Shown: in pieces, positions 9,528 to 18,916 of the stretch
Layout: the number at the start of each line of letters is the position of its first letter
Position numbering within the stretch: the first letter of the stretch is position 1
Assembly (NCBI RefSeq): GCF_000718085.1
Contig: NZ_JOEC01000001.1
Location: forward strand, 1,116,001 to 1,180,000
Source: Mycetocola saprophilus
GTDB lineage: Bacteria > Actinomycetota > Actinomycetes > Actinomycetales > Microbacteriaceae
Direction: 5' to 3'
DNA: 64,000 bases
Position numbers and translations under genes: made by a program
The notes under the pieces: model-generated
The model's database searches: none
Told to the model about the DNA's origin: nothing
What the model saw: only the letters and a program-made list of their open reading frames with translations

Positions 9528-10802
9528 TTAGATTCGGGCCTGACCCGCGCCACGCACGATCCACTTGGTGCTGGTCAGCTCGGACAGCCCCATCGGGCCG
9601 CGCGCGTGCAGCTTCTGGGTGGAAATACCCACCTCGGCGCCGAAGCCGAATTCGCCGCCATCGGTGAACCGGGTCGACGCGTTAACCATGACCACGGCGG
9701 AGTCGACCTCGGCCAGGAATCGCTCGGCGGAGCGCACATCCTCGGTGATGATCGACTCGGTGTGTCCGGTCGAGTACTCGCGGATATGCGCGAGGGCACC
9801 ATCGAGGTCATCCACAATCTTGACCCCCAGGGTCAGGTTCATGTGCTCGGTGGCCCACGTCTCGGCCGTGGCGATTTCCACGTTCGGGTAGAGCTCGCGG
9901 GTGCGCTCATCGGCGAGCAGGCGCACACCCGAGCGAGACACCGCGTCCAGGACCGCGGGCAGGACCCGCTCGGCGGCACCGCGGTGCACCACCACGGTAT
10001 CAACCGCGTTGCACACGCTGGGGCGCTGCACCTTGGCGTTGTGCACGATGTCCACGGCCCAGTCCAGACGCGCGGACTCATCCAGGTAGATGTGGACCAC
10101 GCCGGCACCGGTTTCGATTACCGGAACCTTGGCGGTGTTGAGCACCGCCTGAATCAGCGAGGCGCTGCCGCGCGGAATCAGCACGTCGACCAGGCCGCGG
10201 GCGGCCATCAGGGCGTTGGCGCCGTCGCGGCCGAAGTCATCCACGCTCACGATGGCATCGGGGTTCAGCCCGTTCGCGGCAAGCCCATCCCGCAGGACAC
10301 GAACCAGGACGAGGTTGGAGTTCTCGGCGGCCGTTCCCCCGCGCAGGGCGATCGCGTTACCGCTCTTGATGGCCAGCGCCGCGATGTCGATGGTGACGTT
10401 GGGTCGGGCCTCGTAGATCGCCCCGATCACGCCGAAGGGAACCCGCACCTGGTCGAGCTTGATGCCGTTGGGCAGGGTGCTGCCACGCACGGTCTGACCC
10501 AGGGGGTCGGGCAGCGCGGCGATCTCGCGCACGGCGCGGGCCAGCGCGGCGATGCGCGGTGCGTCCAGGCGCAGTCGATCCAGTAGCCCGGCACCGATAT
10601 CGGCCCGCTCCCCCGCCTCAAGATCCAGCGCATTGGCGGCGATGATCGCCTCGGTGTGCTCCTCGATCCCGGCGGCGATGGATTCCAGGACCGCGTTACG
10701 CAGGTTTCCGTTGGCAATGGCGAGTCCTCGGGCAGCCTCGCGGGTGCCCCGCAGGCGCTCAAATACGACGGACTCTACCTGCTGGGCATCGCGTTCACTC
10801 AT
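9528..10802 (-). CDS. proA: Gamma-glutamyl phosphate reductase ProA
   Basis: A 424-residue NADPH-dependent enzyme that reduces gamma-glutamyl phosphate to glutamate semialdehyde, the second step of proline synthesis. The catalytic Cys is visible in KVQRPSVCNAVDT. The C-terminal signature GISTQKLHARGPMGL is also present. The ATG at 10802 gives the normal family length; the longer open frame upstream runs through proB and is not coding. It follows proB by 92 bp on the same strand. Confidence 0.96.
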   Translation of the reverse strand: MSERDAQQVESVVFERLRGTREAARGLAIANGNLRNAVLESIAAGIEEHTEAIIAANALDLEAGERADIGAGLLDRLRLDAPRIAALARAVREIAALPDPLGQTVRGSTLPNGIKLDQVRVPFGVIGAIYEARPNVTIDIAALAIKSGNAIALRGGTAAENSNLVLVRVLRDGLAANGLNPDAIVSVDDFGRDGANALMAARGLVDVLIPRGSASLIQAVLNTAKVPVIETGAGVVHIYLDESARLDWAVDIVHNAKVQRPSVCNAVDTVVVHRGAAERVLPAVLDAVSRSGVRLLADERTRELYPNVEIATAETWATEHMNLTLGVKIVDDLDGALAHIREYSTGHTESIITEDVRSAERFLAEVDSAVVMVNASTRFTDGGEFGFGAEVGISTQKLHARGPMGLSELTSTKWIVRGAGQARI

Positions 10803-10894
10803 GCCGTTAGTGTAGCGAGTTCGCGCCGACACGCGTCGCTTCTGTGACAAACCCGAGAAACGGTGCAGGCGGGCGTGTCCCCCGTTGTGGGGCG

Positions 10895-11683
10895 CTACGC
10901 CTGCGGGCGCGGCTCGAACCAGGTACCCAGGTCTTCCCCATCCAGGGCGCGGGCAACGTTCGGGGTCGAAGTAATCAGCACGGCGGTGCCGCTGTCGGCG
11001 GCCAGGCGCGCGGCGGAGGCCTTGGTGGCCGCTCCCCCGGTGCCCACGCCGGCCTTGCCGGGCTCGCCAAACTCCACCCCGTCCAGCTCGACACCAAAGG
11101 GCACCAGCGGGATCGGCTCGGCCCCGGGCTCGCTCGGCGGCCGGGTGTAGAGGCACTCGATATCGGAGAGCAGCACCAGGGCATCGGCCCCGATCAGCCG
11201 CGCCACCATCGAGGCCAGGTGATCGTTGTCACCGAAGCGGATCTCGTGGGTGGCCACGGTGTCGTTTTCGTTGACGATGGGGAGGATGCGCAGACCCAGC
11301 AGCCGGGACATGGCCCGCTGCGCGTTGACGCGGTGAGCATCCAGCGCCAGGTCGTTGGCGGAGAGCAGCACCTGCCCGGCGATGATGCCGTGACGGTCCA
11401 ACTCCTCCTGGTAGCGGTGAATCAGCTGATTCTGCCCGACCGCGGCCGCCGCCTGCTGGGTAGCAAGGTCGGTTGGCCGGCGGTCGAGGTTCAGGAATGG
11501 CAGACCCGTGGCGATGGCACCCGAGGACACCAGGACGATCTCGGTGCCCCGGGCGTAGGCCGCCGCGAGGGCGTCCACGAGCGGGGTGATCTGAGCGACG
11601 TTATCGCCGCTGATCGAGGAGGATCCCACCTTCACAACCACGCGGCGGGCGCCACGCAGTTCGGCACGGTTCTGCAGGGTCAC
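10895..11683 (-). CDS. proB: Glutamate 5-kinase ProB (no PUA domain)
   Basis: A 262-residue amino acid kinase that phosphorylates glutamate to start proline synthesis. It has the kinase motif VVVKVGSSSISG, the LVSSGAIATG loop and FGDNDHLASMVA. The protein stops after the kinase domain, so it lacks the C-terminal PUA domain of the longer (about 367-residue) E. coli type. It follows obgE by only 6 bp, and proA follows. Confidence 0.95.
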   Translation of the reverse strand: MTLQNRAELRGARRVVVKVGSSSISGDNVAQITPLVDALAAAYARGTEIVLVSSGAIATGLPFLNLDRRPTDLATQQAAAAVGQNQLIHRYQEELDRHGIIAGQVLLSANDLALDAHRVNAQRAMSRLLGLRILPIVNENDTVATHEIRFGDNDHLASMVARLIGADALVLLSDIECLYTRPPSEPGAEPIPLVPFGVELDGVEFGEPGKAGVGTGGAATKASAARLAADSGTAVLITSTPNVARALDGEDLGTWFEPRPQA

Positions 11684-11689
11684 GCGGTT

Positions 11690-13306
11690 TTACTCGCTTT
11701 CGCCGCGAAGCTGAATGACCTCAACCCCGTGGTCGTCGTCGAAATCGCCGTCCTCATCGTCGTAGTCCACGGCACCCTCGGCGAGGATCGCATCCTCGGC
11801 GATTTCCGCGTCCACGTCCCAGAAGCCGGTCTCGCCCTCGCGGCGGAGCTCCTGACGGGCCTCCTCCTTGGCGTCCATGCGGTCCAGGTACTCGGCGCGA
11901 CGCTGCTTGGCGGTGGGGCGGTGCAGCTGATCGAGGCGCGGGTCGGTTCCACGCGGGGTCGCGATCTCGGCGGAGGAGCTCATGGTGGGCTCCCAGTCGA
12001 AGACCACGCCGTCACCTGTACCGATGACCACGGTGGATCCGGCCACGGCACCGGCCTTGAACAGGCCGTCTTCCACACCGAGCTTGTGCAGGCGGTCGGC
12101 CAGGTAACCCACGGCCTCGTCGTTGTTGAAGTCCGTCTGCTGGACCCAGCGCCACGGCTTTTCGCCGAGCACGCGGAACAGGTTTCCGTAGGATCCACCC
12201 TCGACGCGGATCTGGAAGCCCGAGCGATCCACGGCCTTGGGTCGCAGCACGATGCGCGGCGAGGCCTCGATCGCGGCCACAACCTCGGCGCGGGATTCCT
12301 CCACCAGCTCGCCCAGGGCGTAGTTCAGCTGGGTCAGGCCCTCGCGGCTCACGGCGGAGATCAGGAACACGCGGTAGCCGCGCGCCTCCAGGTCCGCCTT
12401 CACGAACTCGGCGAGTTCGCGGGCCTCGGGGACGTCGATCTTGTTCAGGGCGATCAGCTGCGGACGCTCGGTCAGCGGCTTCTGGCCCTCGGGGACCGGG
12501 TAGGCCTCCAGCTCGCCGAGGATGATGTCGAGGTCGCTGATCGGGTCGCGACCGGGCTCCAGGGTGCCGCAGTCGAGCACGTGCAGCAGGGCCGCGCAGC
12601 GCTCGACGTGGCGCAGGAACTCCAGGCCCAGCCCGCGGCCCTCACTGGCACCCTCGATCAGTCCGGGGACATCGGCGATGGTGTAGCGGGTGTTCCCCGA
12701 GTCGACCACACCGAGGTTCGGGTGCAGGGTTGTGAAGGGGTAGTCGGCGATCTTCGGCTTGGCCGCGGACATGGCCGCGATCAGGCTCGACTTACCGGCC
12801 GACGGGTAGCCCACGAGCGCCACATCGGCGACGGTCTTGAGCTCAAGAATGAGGTCGCGCTCGACACCCGGGGTGCCCAGCAGCGCGAATCCGGGGGCCT
12901 TGCGCTTGGAGTTGGCGAGGCCGTTGTTGCCCAGGCCTCCGTGTCCACCCTCGGCGGCCACAAAGCGGTCGCCGGCCTGGGTCAGGTCCACGAGGACCTC
13001 GCCCTCGGGGGTCTTCACGACGGTTCCCAGCGGAACCGGCAGCACCAGCTCCTCGCCGTTGGTTCCGCCGCGGTAGTCACCCATACCCGGACCACCGTTG
13101 TCCGAGCGACGGTGCGGGGAGCGGTGGTAGGCCAGCAGGGTGGTGGTGTTGGGGTCGGCCACGAGAACGATGTCACCACCGCTACCGCCGGGGCCACCAT
13201 CGGGCCCGCCCAGCGGCTTGAACTTCTCGCGCTTTACCGAGACGCAACCATCGCCGCCGTTACCGGCGTTGAGGTGGAGAGTGATCTGATCGACAAACGT
13301 GGTCAC
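11690..13306 (-). CDS. obgE: GTPase Obg/CgtA
   Basis: A 538-residue GTPase involved in 50S subunit assembly and the stringent response. It contains the glycine-rich Obg fold (residues about 1-158), the G domain with [14 protein letters not shown] as P-loop and ALNKIDVP as the NKxD motif, and an OCT domain. A long acidic tail (about residues 450-538) is typical of actinobacterial Obg proteins. The GTG at 13306 is chosen over the upstream ATG at 13402 because the protein starts at the conserved [14 protein letters not shown] and has AAGGGG upstream. Confidence 0.95.
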   Translation of the reverse strand: MTTFVDQITLHLNAGNGGDGCVSVKREKFKPLGGPDGGPGGSGGDIVLVADPNTTTLLAYHRSPHRRSDNGGPGMGDYRGGTNGEELVLPVPLGTVVKTPEGEVLVDLTQAGDRFVAAEGGHGGLGNNGLANSKRKAPGFALLGTPGVERDLILELKTVADVALVGYPSAGKSSLIAAMSAAKPKIADYPFTTLHPNLGVVDSGNTRYTIADVPGLIEGASEGRGLGLEFLRHVERCAALLHVLDCGTLEPGRDPISDLDIILGELEAYPVPEGQKPLTERPQLIALNKIDVPEARELAEFVKADLEARGYRVFLISAVSREGLTQLNYALGELVEESRAEVVAAIEASPRIVLRPKAVDRSGFQIRVEGGSYGNLFRVLGEKPWRWVQQTDFNNDEAVGYLADRLHKLGVEDGLFKAGAVAGSTVVIGTGDGVVFDWEPTMSSSAEIATPRGTDPRLDQLHRPTAKQRRAEYLDRMDAKEEARQELRREGETGFWDVDAEIAEDAILAEGAVDYDDEDGDFDDDHGVEVIQLRGESE

Positions 13307-13379
13307 GGTCTGTACCCCTTGTAGAAAATGCGCGGGATCTCGCGCGAAAGCAGGTTCTCCGAAGGTTCCCGGAAAACAC

Positions 13380-13409
13380 GTGAGGGGTAAGCCGAAGCTC
13401 ACCCCTCAC
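13380..13409 (-). terminator. Hairpin between rpmA and obgE
   Basis: GTGAGGGGTAAGC, loop CGAA, GCTCACCCCTCAC: a 13-bp stem with one mismatched pair. On the minus strand it is followed by GTGTTTTCC. It lies between rpmA and obgE, where it probably lowers read-through from the highly expressed ribosomal genes into obgE. Confidence 0.7.
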
Positions 13410-13430
13410 ATAATGTAGCGGAAACGCGAC

Positions 13431-13688
13431 TTAGGCGTCGACCGCCACGATGTTGACAACCTTGCGGCCACCCTTTGCACCGAACTCAACCGAGCCGGCT
13501 GCCAGAGCGAACAGAGTGTCATCGCCACCACGGCCCACGTTCACACCGGGGTGGAAGTGGGTTCCGCGCTGACGCACGATGATCTCGCCTGCGTTGACGG
13601 TCTGGCCGCCGAAACGCTTTACACCGAGACGCTGAGCGTTCGAGTCACGACCGTTGCGAGTGGAGCTCGCACCCTTCTTATGTGCCAT
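13431..13688 (-). CDS. rpmA: 50S ribosomal protein L27
   Basis: An 85-residue ribosomal protein near the peptidyl-transferase centre. It starts with the conserved [19 protein letters not shown], and [19 protein letters not shown] is also visible. It has no N-terminal extension needing cleavage, unlike the Firmicutes type. It follows rplU with a 21-bp gap, the standard operon order. Confidence 0.98.
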   Translation of the reverse strand: MAHKKGASSTRNGRDSNAQRLGVKRFGGQTVNAGEIIVRQRGTHFHPGVNVGRGGDDTLFALAAGSVEFGAKGGRKVVNIVAVDA

Positions 13689-13709
13689 TAGAGGATCTCC
13701 TTAGCGTCT

Positions 13710-14018
13710 CTACTTGATGCCGGTGATCTTGAGGCGGGTGAGCTCCTGACGGTGGCCCTGACGCTTCTTGTAACCGGTCTTGTTCTTGAACTTCTGGATG
13801 ACGATCTTCGGGCCGCGGAGGTCGTTCAGAACCTCGGCGGTCACGGCGACCTTCTCAAGCGACTTGGCGTCGGAGGTGATCTTGTCACCATCTACGAGGA
13901 GAACGGCAGCAAGCTGCACGTTCCCGTCCTTGTCGCCCGCGATGCGGTTGGTGGTGATGATCGAGCCGACCTCAACCTTTTCCTGCCGGCCACCGGCGCG
14001 TACTACTGCGTAAACCAC
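13710..14018 (-). CDS. rplU: 50S ribosomal protein L21
   Basis: A 102-residue protein of the 50S subunit. It contains the family starts [17 protein letters not shown] and the C-terminal [22 protein letters not shown], both diagnostic. It is the first gene of the rplU-rpmA-obgE-proB-proA run on the minus strand. A leader of roughly 100-200 bp lies upstream before the divergent DUF4031 gene. Confidence 0.98.
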   Translation of the reverse strand: MVYAVVRAGGRQEKVEVGSIITTNRIAGDKDGNVQLAAVLLVDGDKITSDAKSLEKVAVTAEVLNDLRGPKIVIQKFKNKTGYKKRQGHRQELTRLKITGIK

Positions 14019-14281
14019 TGTAGATACCTATTCTCTGGGGAGCTGAGCTCCGATTACGTGCATATCTGAGTGTCACTGCCCTGCCGGAACCCAGTGGGAT
14101 CAGAGTAACGGCTGTCAGAAAACTTTGGTTTTACGTGTGGGATAAGCACACGCGTTCCAAGGTTCAAGGTTAGCCGATTAACGCCCGCTTACCAAATACC
14201 CTCGGGCTCGTGTCGTCGCCCGGCGTGTTTTCGGTGACAACCGGGAATGAAACGGAACACCATCTGCTTAGACTCTGTGAC

Positions 14282-14584
14282 ATGACAATCCTGATTGATA
14301 ACCCGATGTGGCCCAACCACGGCACCCTCTGGTCGCACCTGGTCAGCGATGAGTCCCTCGACGAGCTGCACACCTTCGCCGCCGAGAATCAGATTCCGCG
14401 CCGGGGATTCGACCTGGACCACTATGACGTCCCGGCCCGGGTCTACCAGAGCCTGATCGCCGCCGGTGCCACACCGGTCTCCCCCAAAACCCTCACCCGT
14501 CGCCTGATCGCCAGCGGCCTGCGCATCACCGAGCGCGAGCGTCGGCTGGCCCGTGCCGAGTCGCGCACCCTGCAGAGCCACTAG
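14282..14584 (+). CDS. DUF4031 family protein
   Basis: A 100-residue protein starting MTILIDNPMWPNHG, matching the short DUF4031 family common in actinobacteria. Conserved His and Asp residues (W-HLVSDESL-EL, and RRGFDLDHYDVP) are visible, but no reaction is known to me. The ATG at 14282 is chosen because the family N-terminus begins there. It is divergent from rplU and ends at a strong terminator. Confidence 0.75.
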   Translation: MTILIDNPMWPNHGTLWSHLVSDESLDELHTFAAENQIPRRGFDLDHYDVPARVYQSLIAAGATPVSPKTLTRRLIASGLRITERERRLARAESRTLQSH

Positions 14585-14591
14585 CAACACG

Positions 14592-14630
14592 AAGGCGGGG
14601 CGGCATCCATTTCGGATGCCGCCCCGCCTT
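14592..14630. terminator. Intrinsic terminator, bidirectional
   Basis: A perfect 17-bp stem (AAGGCGGGGCGGCATCC and its complement) with a 5-base loop, followed by TTTT on the plus strand. It separates the convergent DUF4031 gene and the beta-glucosidase gene. Confidence 0.9.
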
Positions 14631-14638
14631 TTGGGTGG

Positions 14639-16894
14639 TTAGGCGCTGGCCAGTTCGACCGCATCAACCAGACCCTGTGCCTGCTCGGGCGTGATCGCGC
14701 CGAAGGCCACCAGCTGGGACATCGGCATCTGCTCGGCCATCTTGCGCAGGTGCGGGTCGTTCAGCATGCCGCCCACGGCGGGGGTTGCCTCGAGCACCTG
14801 GGCGAAGGCCTCGTTGAGGATCGGCGCGCCCACCGGGTGGGCGAACCACTCACCGAGGGTCGAGTTCACACTCAGCGGGATCGGCGAAGGGTCGCCCTCG
14901 ATCTGAATATCCAGGCGGGCCCGGATGTCGCGGGAAGACGCGGCGATCTCGATGACATACGTTCCCCCCTCGACGCTCCACACATCGGCGGCGGTGGAGA
15001 AGTAGGCCAGGTCGGCCACCGGGAAGCTGAGCTCCACCTGCCGGGTCGTCCCCGCGGGGATCTCCACCGAGGTGAAGGCTCGGAGCTCGTGGACCGGGCG
15101 CGAGACCTCGGCACCGGGCAGGCCACTGTACACCTGGACAACCTCGCGGCCGTCGCGGGTGCCGGTGTTGGTGACCTGAACGCTCACGTGGACGGTGTCA
15201 CCCTCAACCCGCACCGCCTCATGGGCGTAGTCAAACGAGGTATAGGACAGTCCGAACCCGAACGGGTAGGTGACCGCGGCCTCGCGGGTGTCATAGTGGC
15301 GGTATCCCACGTACAGCCCCTCGGCGTAGCGCACCGAACCGTGCTCCCCGGGGAAGCTGGTGTAGGCGGGGACGTCCTGCAGGCGCTCGGGGATCGATTC
15401 GGTGAGCCGGCCCGAGGGGTTGACGACGCCGTAGAGCACATCGGCGATCGCGCCACCGCCGGCCTGACCGAGCAGCCAGCCCTCGACCAGCGCGGGCACC
15501 CGCTCGTTCCAGTCCGAGACGCGCACCACGGCGCCGTTACTCAGAACGACAACGATCCGCGGGTTGGCCTCGATCAGACGCTCCAGCAGCGCCACCTGGT
15601 CGGCGGGCAGCTCGATGTCCTCGCGGTCAAAGCCCTCGGACTCGGCGCTCGACGGCAGCCCGGCGAAGTACAGCACGGTCTCGGCCGAGGCGGCCAGGCG
15701 CACGGCCTCGTCGGCGAGGACAGGATCCGACTCCCCCTCGAGCACAAAGCCCGGGGCAAACGGCACGTCCTCCCCCGCGGCCGCGCGGATCGCGTCCAGC
15801 GCGTTGTCGAGTCGGGTGGGCACAATCTGCGAGCTGCCGGCGCCCTGATAGCGCGGGGTGCGGGCGAACTCGCCGATCACGGCCACCGGTCCGGCCCCCG
15901 GGGTCAGCGGCAGAATGGCGTCCTCATTGCGGAGCAGGACGATACTGCGGCCGGCGATCTCGCGGGCGATGGCGTGCTGAGCCTCCACGTCGAGTTCGGC
16001 GTCCGGCCACAGTCCCTCGTGACCGTTCAGCGCGAGCTCGATCAGGCGACGCACCGCGGTGTCCACCACGGCGATCTCCAGCGAACCGTTCTTCACCGCG
16101 GCCACCACATCGGCGTCGGTGCGTCCGTTGGTCGAGGGCATTTCCAGATCCAGACCCGCGGCCAGCGAGGGTACCCGATCGCGCACGGCACCCCAGTCCG
16201 AGACCACCACACCCTCAAAACCCCACTCGTCGCGCAGCACGGTGTTGAGCAGCCAGTTGTGCTCGGAGGCGAAGATGCCGTTGACCTTGTTATAGGAGCA
16301 CATGACCGTCCACGGCTGGGTTTCGGTCACCACGCGGCGGAAGGCGGGGAGGTAGAGCTCGCGCAGGGTGCGGGTGTCGATCTCGGCGCTGACACGGAGA
16401 CGGTCGGTCTCCTGGTTGTTCGCCGCATAGTGCTTCAGCGAGGTGCCGACCCCCTGGGACTGCACGCCGCGCACAAACGCACTGCCCAGCACGCCCGCGT
16501 GCAGCGGGTCCTCGGAGAGGTATTCGAAGTTGCGGCCACAGCGCGGGTCTCGCTTGATGTTGATGCCCGGACCCAGCAGCACGCTCACGCGCTTGGCCTG
16601 CGCCTCGCGCCCCAGGGCCTCACCCACACGCTCGACCAGCTCGGGGTCCCAGCTGGACCCGAGGCCCACGGCGGGCGGGAAACAGGTCGCGGGCTCGCCG
16701 TCGAGCAGGCCCAGGTGGTCGCCCCCGGTGGACTGGCGGCGCACCCCGTGGGGGCCGTCGGAGACAATAATCGAGGGGATCCCGGCCTCCTCAATACCCT
16801 CGGTCTCCCAGAAGGTCGCGCCGCTGAGCAGCGACGCCTTCTGTTCGAGCGTGAGTCCGGCAAGGATCGTTTCGGTCTGCGGGTGTACTGACAT
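14639..16894 (-). CDS. Glycoside hydrolase family 3 beta-glucosidase
   Basis: A 751-residue GH3 enzyme with the usual layout: catalytic barrel (about 1-290), alpha/beta sandwich (about 310-560) and a fibronectin-III-like domain (about 585-660). The catalytic nucleophile is D233 in GVVVSDWGAV. The substrate-binding KHYAANNQETDR motif is also visible. There is no signal peptide, so it acts in the cytoplasm on an imported glycoside. It lies 27 bp after the MFS permease gene on the same strand, so uptake and hydrolysis are probably one operon. The last about 75 residues are an extra C-terminal helical extension. Confidence 0.92.
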   Translation of the reverse strand: MSVHPQTETILAGLTLEQKASLLSGATFWETEGIEEAGIPSIIVSDGPHGVRRQSTGGDHLGLLDGEPATCFPPAVGLGSSWDPELVERVGEALGREAQAKRVSVLLGPGINIKRDPRCGRNFEYLSEDPLHAGVLGSAFVRGVQSQGVGTSLKHYAANNQETDRLRVSAEIDTRTLRELYLPAFRRVVTETQPWTVMCSYNKVNGIFASEHNWLLNTVLRDEWGFEGVVVSDWGAVRDRVPSLAAGLDLEMPSTNGRTDADVVAAVKNGSLEIAVVDTAVRRLIELALNGHEGLWPDAELDVEAQHAIAREIAGRSIVLLRNEDAILPLTPGAGPVAVIGEFARTPRYQGAGSSQIVPTRLDNALDAIRAAAGEDVPFAPGFVLEGESDPVLADEAVRLAASAETVLYFAGLPSSAESEGFDREDIELPADQVALLERLIEANPRIVVVLSNGAVVRVSDWNERVPALVEGWLLGQAGGGAIADVLYGVVNPSGRLTESIPERLQDVPAYTSFPGEHGSVRYAEGLYVGYRHYDTREAAVTYPFGFGLSYTSFDYAHEAVRVEGDTVHVSVQVTNTGTRDGREVVQVYSGLPGAEVSRPVHELRAFTSVEIPAGTTRQVELSFPVADLAYFSTAADVWSVEGGTYVIEIAASSRDIRARLDIQIEGDPSPIPLSVNSTLGEWFAHPVGAPILNEAFAQVLEATPAVGGMLNDPHLRKMAEQMPMSQLVAFGAITPEQAQGLVDAVELASA

Positions 16895-16921
16895 GATGAC
16901 CTTTCTAGGGGGTGGAACTAG

Positions 16922-18190
16922 CTAGCGAACGGATCGAACGGGAATCACGGCAAGTCCGCCCAGGATTACCAGGACGATGCCGATCGGGAAGAGAAGTGCG
17001 TAGCCAAAATTGAGGGCGATGAGTCCGGCGAGGGCCGGGGCGAGCGTCTGGGGCAGCGTGGCGGCAATATTGATCACCCCGAGGTCCTTGGCGAAGTCCT
17101 CCTTGCTGGGCAGCACCTCGCTGATCAGCGCGGTATCCACCGACTGGAAGATCCCGAAGCCAAAGCCCGACACCAGGGAGAACAGCGCCATGCCGCCCTC
17201 GTTGGGCATCAGCAGCGGGATCAGCAGGGCCAGCGCGAGGAACCCGGCCGAGACCATGACAAATACGCGGCGCCGACGCAGCCTGTCCGAGAGCGGACCG
17301 GCCACCAGCGTGGAAACCAGCAGGGCCGCCATGCTCAGCAGCGCAAACTGCGGGGTGAGTTCGATCGCGCGCTCCTTACTGACCCCGATGTACTCCTGCA
17401 GGATAAAGATCATGTAGGTGCTGACCATGAGGTAGCCGGCATTGAGCAGCAGCCTTCCGGTGAAGGCCCAGAAGAAGTCGGGGTGCTTGATCGGGTTGAC
17501 CCAGAAGCCGCCGAGGAATACCTTCAGGTCGAACGGGTCGCGCGGGCGCTCGCGGTTATCCCGATCCGGGTTCAGCGCCACAAACAGTGTCAGCACCACC
17601 AGCGCGATCCCGGCGAAAAACACGTAGCCCACCGGGATGTTCCGGGCGAAGAGCGATCCCACCATTTGGCCGCCGACCATGCCGAGCATGAGCCCCAGGC
17701 CGATGATCGCCGAGAAGGTTCCGCGCAGGGCGCTGGGAACCCGGTCGGGCATGACCGCGCTCAGCGGGCCCTGGGCGAAGTTATAGGCGATCTGCACGGC
17801 GATCCAGGCGATCATGATCTGCCAGACCGTGGTGCCGAGACCCATCCCCACCAGCGCGAGGCCGCCCACCAGGGCACCGCCCACGATCCAGGGGGCGCGG
17901 GGCCCGAACCGGCTGCGGGTCCGGTCGGAAACCAGGCCGGCCAGCGGCTGCGCGATCATCGCACAAAACGCCCCCACGGTGAGCACCAGGGAGAGGTTGG
18001 TTTCCTTCTTGTCCGGGTCAATCTCCTGAATCTGCAGCGAGAGCAGCAGCGAGGCGGTGGCACCCCAGACCATGAACATCGCGATATTTGCCGGCAGCAG
18101 GGTACCCAGCAGAACCCGGAGTTTGGGGTTAAAGCGTGCAGCCTCCGCCCCCGCGTCGGGGGCCTGGGTGGGAAGTGGTGATTGTGTCAC
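16922..18190 (-). CDS. MFS transporter, probable glycoside permease
   Basis: A 422-residue transporter with about twelve predicted helices. The loop 2-3 motif appears as GLVSDRTRSRFGPRAPW, typical of the sugar-type (GPH/SLC45-like) MFS proteins. First gene of a pair with the GH3 beta-glucosidase, so it most likely imports the glycoside that the enzyme then splits. A TetR regulator is divergent. The substrate is inferred from context only. Confidence 0.8.
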   Translation of the reverse strand: MTQSPLPTQAPDAGAEAARFNPKLRVLLGTLLPANIAMFMVWGATASLLLSLQIQEIDPDKKETNLSLVLTVGAFCAMIAQPLAGLVSDRTRSRFGPRAPWIVGGALVGGLALVGMGLGTTVWQIMIAWIAVQIAYNFAQGPLSAVMPDRVPSALRGTFSAIIGLGLMLGMVGGQMVGSLFARNIPVGYVFFAGIALVVLTLFVALNPDRDNRERPRDPFDLKVFLGGFWVNPIKHPDFFWAFTGRLLLNAGYLMVSTYMIFILQEYIGVSKERAIELTPQFALLSMAALLVSTLVAGPLSDRLRRRRVFVMVSAGFLALALLIPLLMPNEGGMALFSLVSGFGFGIFQSVDTALISEVLPSKEDFAKDLGVINIAATLPQTLAPALAGLIALNFGYALLFPIGIVLVILGGLAVIPVRSVR

Positions 18191-18230
18191 GGTGCTCCTT
18201 TGGGTCGACGCTGACGATCAAAAGCATACA

Positions 18231-18247
18231 GTGAACGGTTTTATCAC
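18231..18247. promoter_or_regulatory. Candidate TetR operator (GTGA-N9-TCAC)
   Basis: GTGAACGGTTTTATCAC has inverted GTGA/TCAC half sites separated by nine bases. It sits in the 87-bp gap between the divergent permease and TetR genes. The core is not palindromic, so this is a weak candidate based mostly on position. Confidence 0.35.
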
Positions 18248-18277
18248 AACAGGGGGTGGCTGATATACGATGGGCCA

Positions 18278-18856
18278 ATGTCTGATCGCTCCCCCCTCTC
18301 ACCTAAAGGCACCCGGCAGCGCGAAAAGATCCTCACCGTCGCCCTGGAGGTATTTGCCGACGAGGGCTACCGCGGCACCTCGCTGCGCACGGTGGCCGCA
18401 CGCTGCGAGCTGAGCCTGGCCGGCGTCATGCACTACTTTGAATCCCGCGAGGACCTGCTGGTGCAGATCCTGCAGCGCCGAGACGAGGTTGACGCCGCCA
18501 CCATCTCGGCCGAGCATCCGATCCGCGACTTTATCGCGGTCCTCGAGGCCAATACGACCCGTCCCGGGCTGGTGGAGCTGTTTGTGACCATGTCGGCGGC
18601 GGCCAGCTCCCCCGATCATCCGGCCGCCGCCTATTTCCGCGATCGTTACGCCCGCATCGTTGATGAGCTGTGTGAGTTCCTGGACCAGCGCGGGGACACC
18701 CGCCCGCTCGCCGATCGCGCACGGGATGCGCGTGCGCTGATCGCCCTGGCCGATGGGCTCCAGCAGCAGTGGGTCACCAATCGCACCCTCAGCATCGCCG
18801 ACGAGTTCGCCTACGCGCTGGCCACCCACTCCAACGGCCTCCTGCGCGCGGACTAG
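18278..18856 (+). CDS. TetR/AcrR-family transcriptional regulator
   Basis: A 192-residue regulator. Residues 11-60 form the helix-turn-helix (ILTVALEVFADEGYRGTSLRTVAARC... MHYFESREDLL). The C-terminal part is a helical ligand domain. Divergent from the permease/beta-glucosidase pair and probably their repressor, responding to the sugar. A possible TATACGAT -10 element lies just before it. Confidence 0.85.
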   Translation: MSDRSPLSPKGTRQREKILTVALEVFADEGYRGTSLRTVAARCELSLAGVMHYFESREDLLVQILQRRDEVDAATISAEHPIRDFIAVLEANTTRPGLVELFVTMSAAASSPDHPAAAYFRDRYARIVDELCEFLDQRGDTRPLADRARDARALIALADGLQQQWVTNRTLSIADEFAYALATHSNGLLRAD

Positions 18857-18866
18857 TACACCGGGA

Positions 18867-18908
18867 AACAGCAATCGCCGCCCCGAATCCGGGACGGCGA
18901 TTGCTGTT
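18867..18908. terminator. Hairpin between convergent tetR and rne
   Basis: AACAGCAATCGCCG pairs perfectly with CGGCGATTGCTGTT (14 bp). A further short inner pairing follows one mismatch. It lies between two convergent genes; the T-run is weak. Confidence 0.7.
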
Positions 18909-18916
18909 GAGGGGTG

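Noticed and set aside
10844..13324. 826-residue open frame on the plus strand
   Set aside because: It runs antisense through proB and obgE, which are certain genes. Its composition (Gly/His/Gln/Val-rich) is typical of a GC-rich shadow frame.
14750..16891. 713-residue open frame on the plus strand
   Set aside because: Antisense shadow of the GH3 beta-glucosidase; no domain and no ribosome-binding site.
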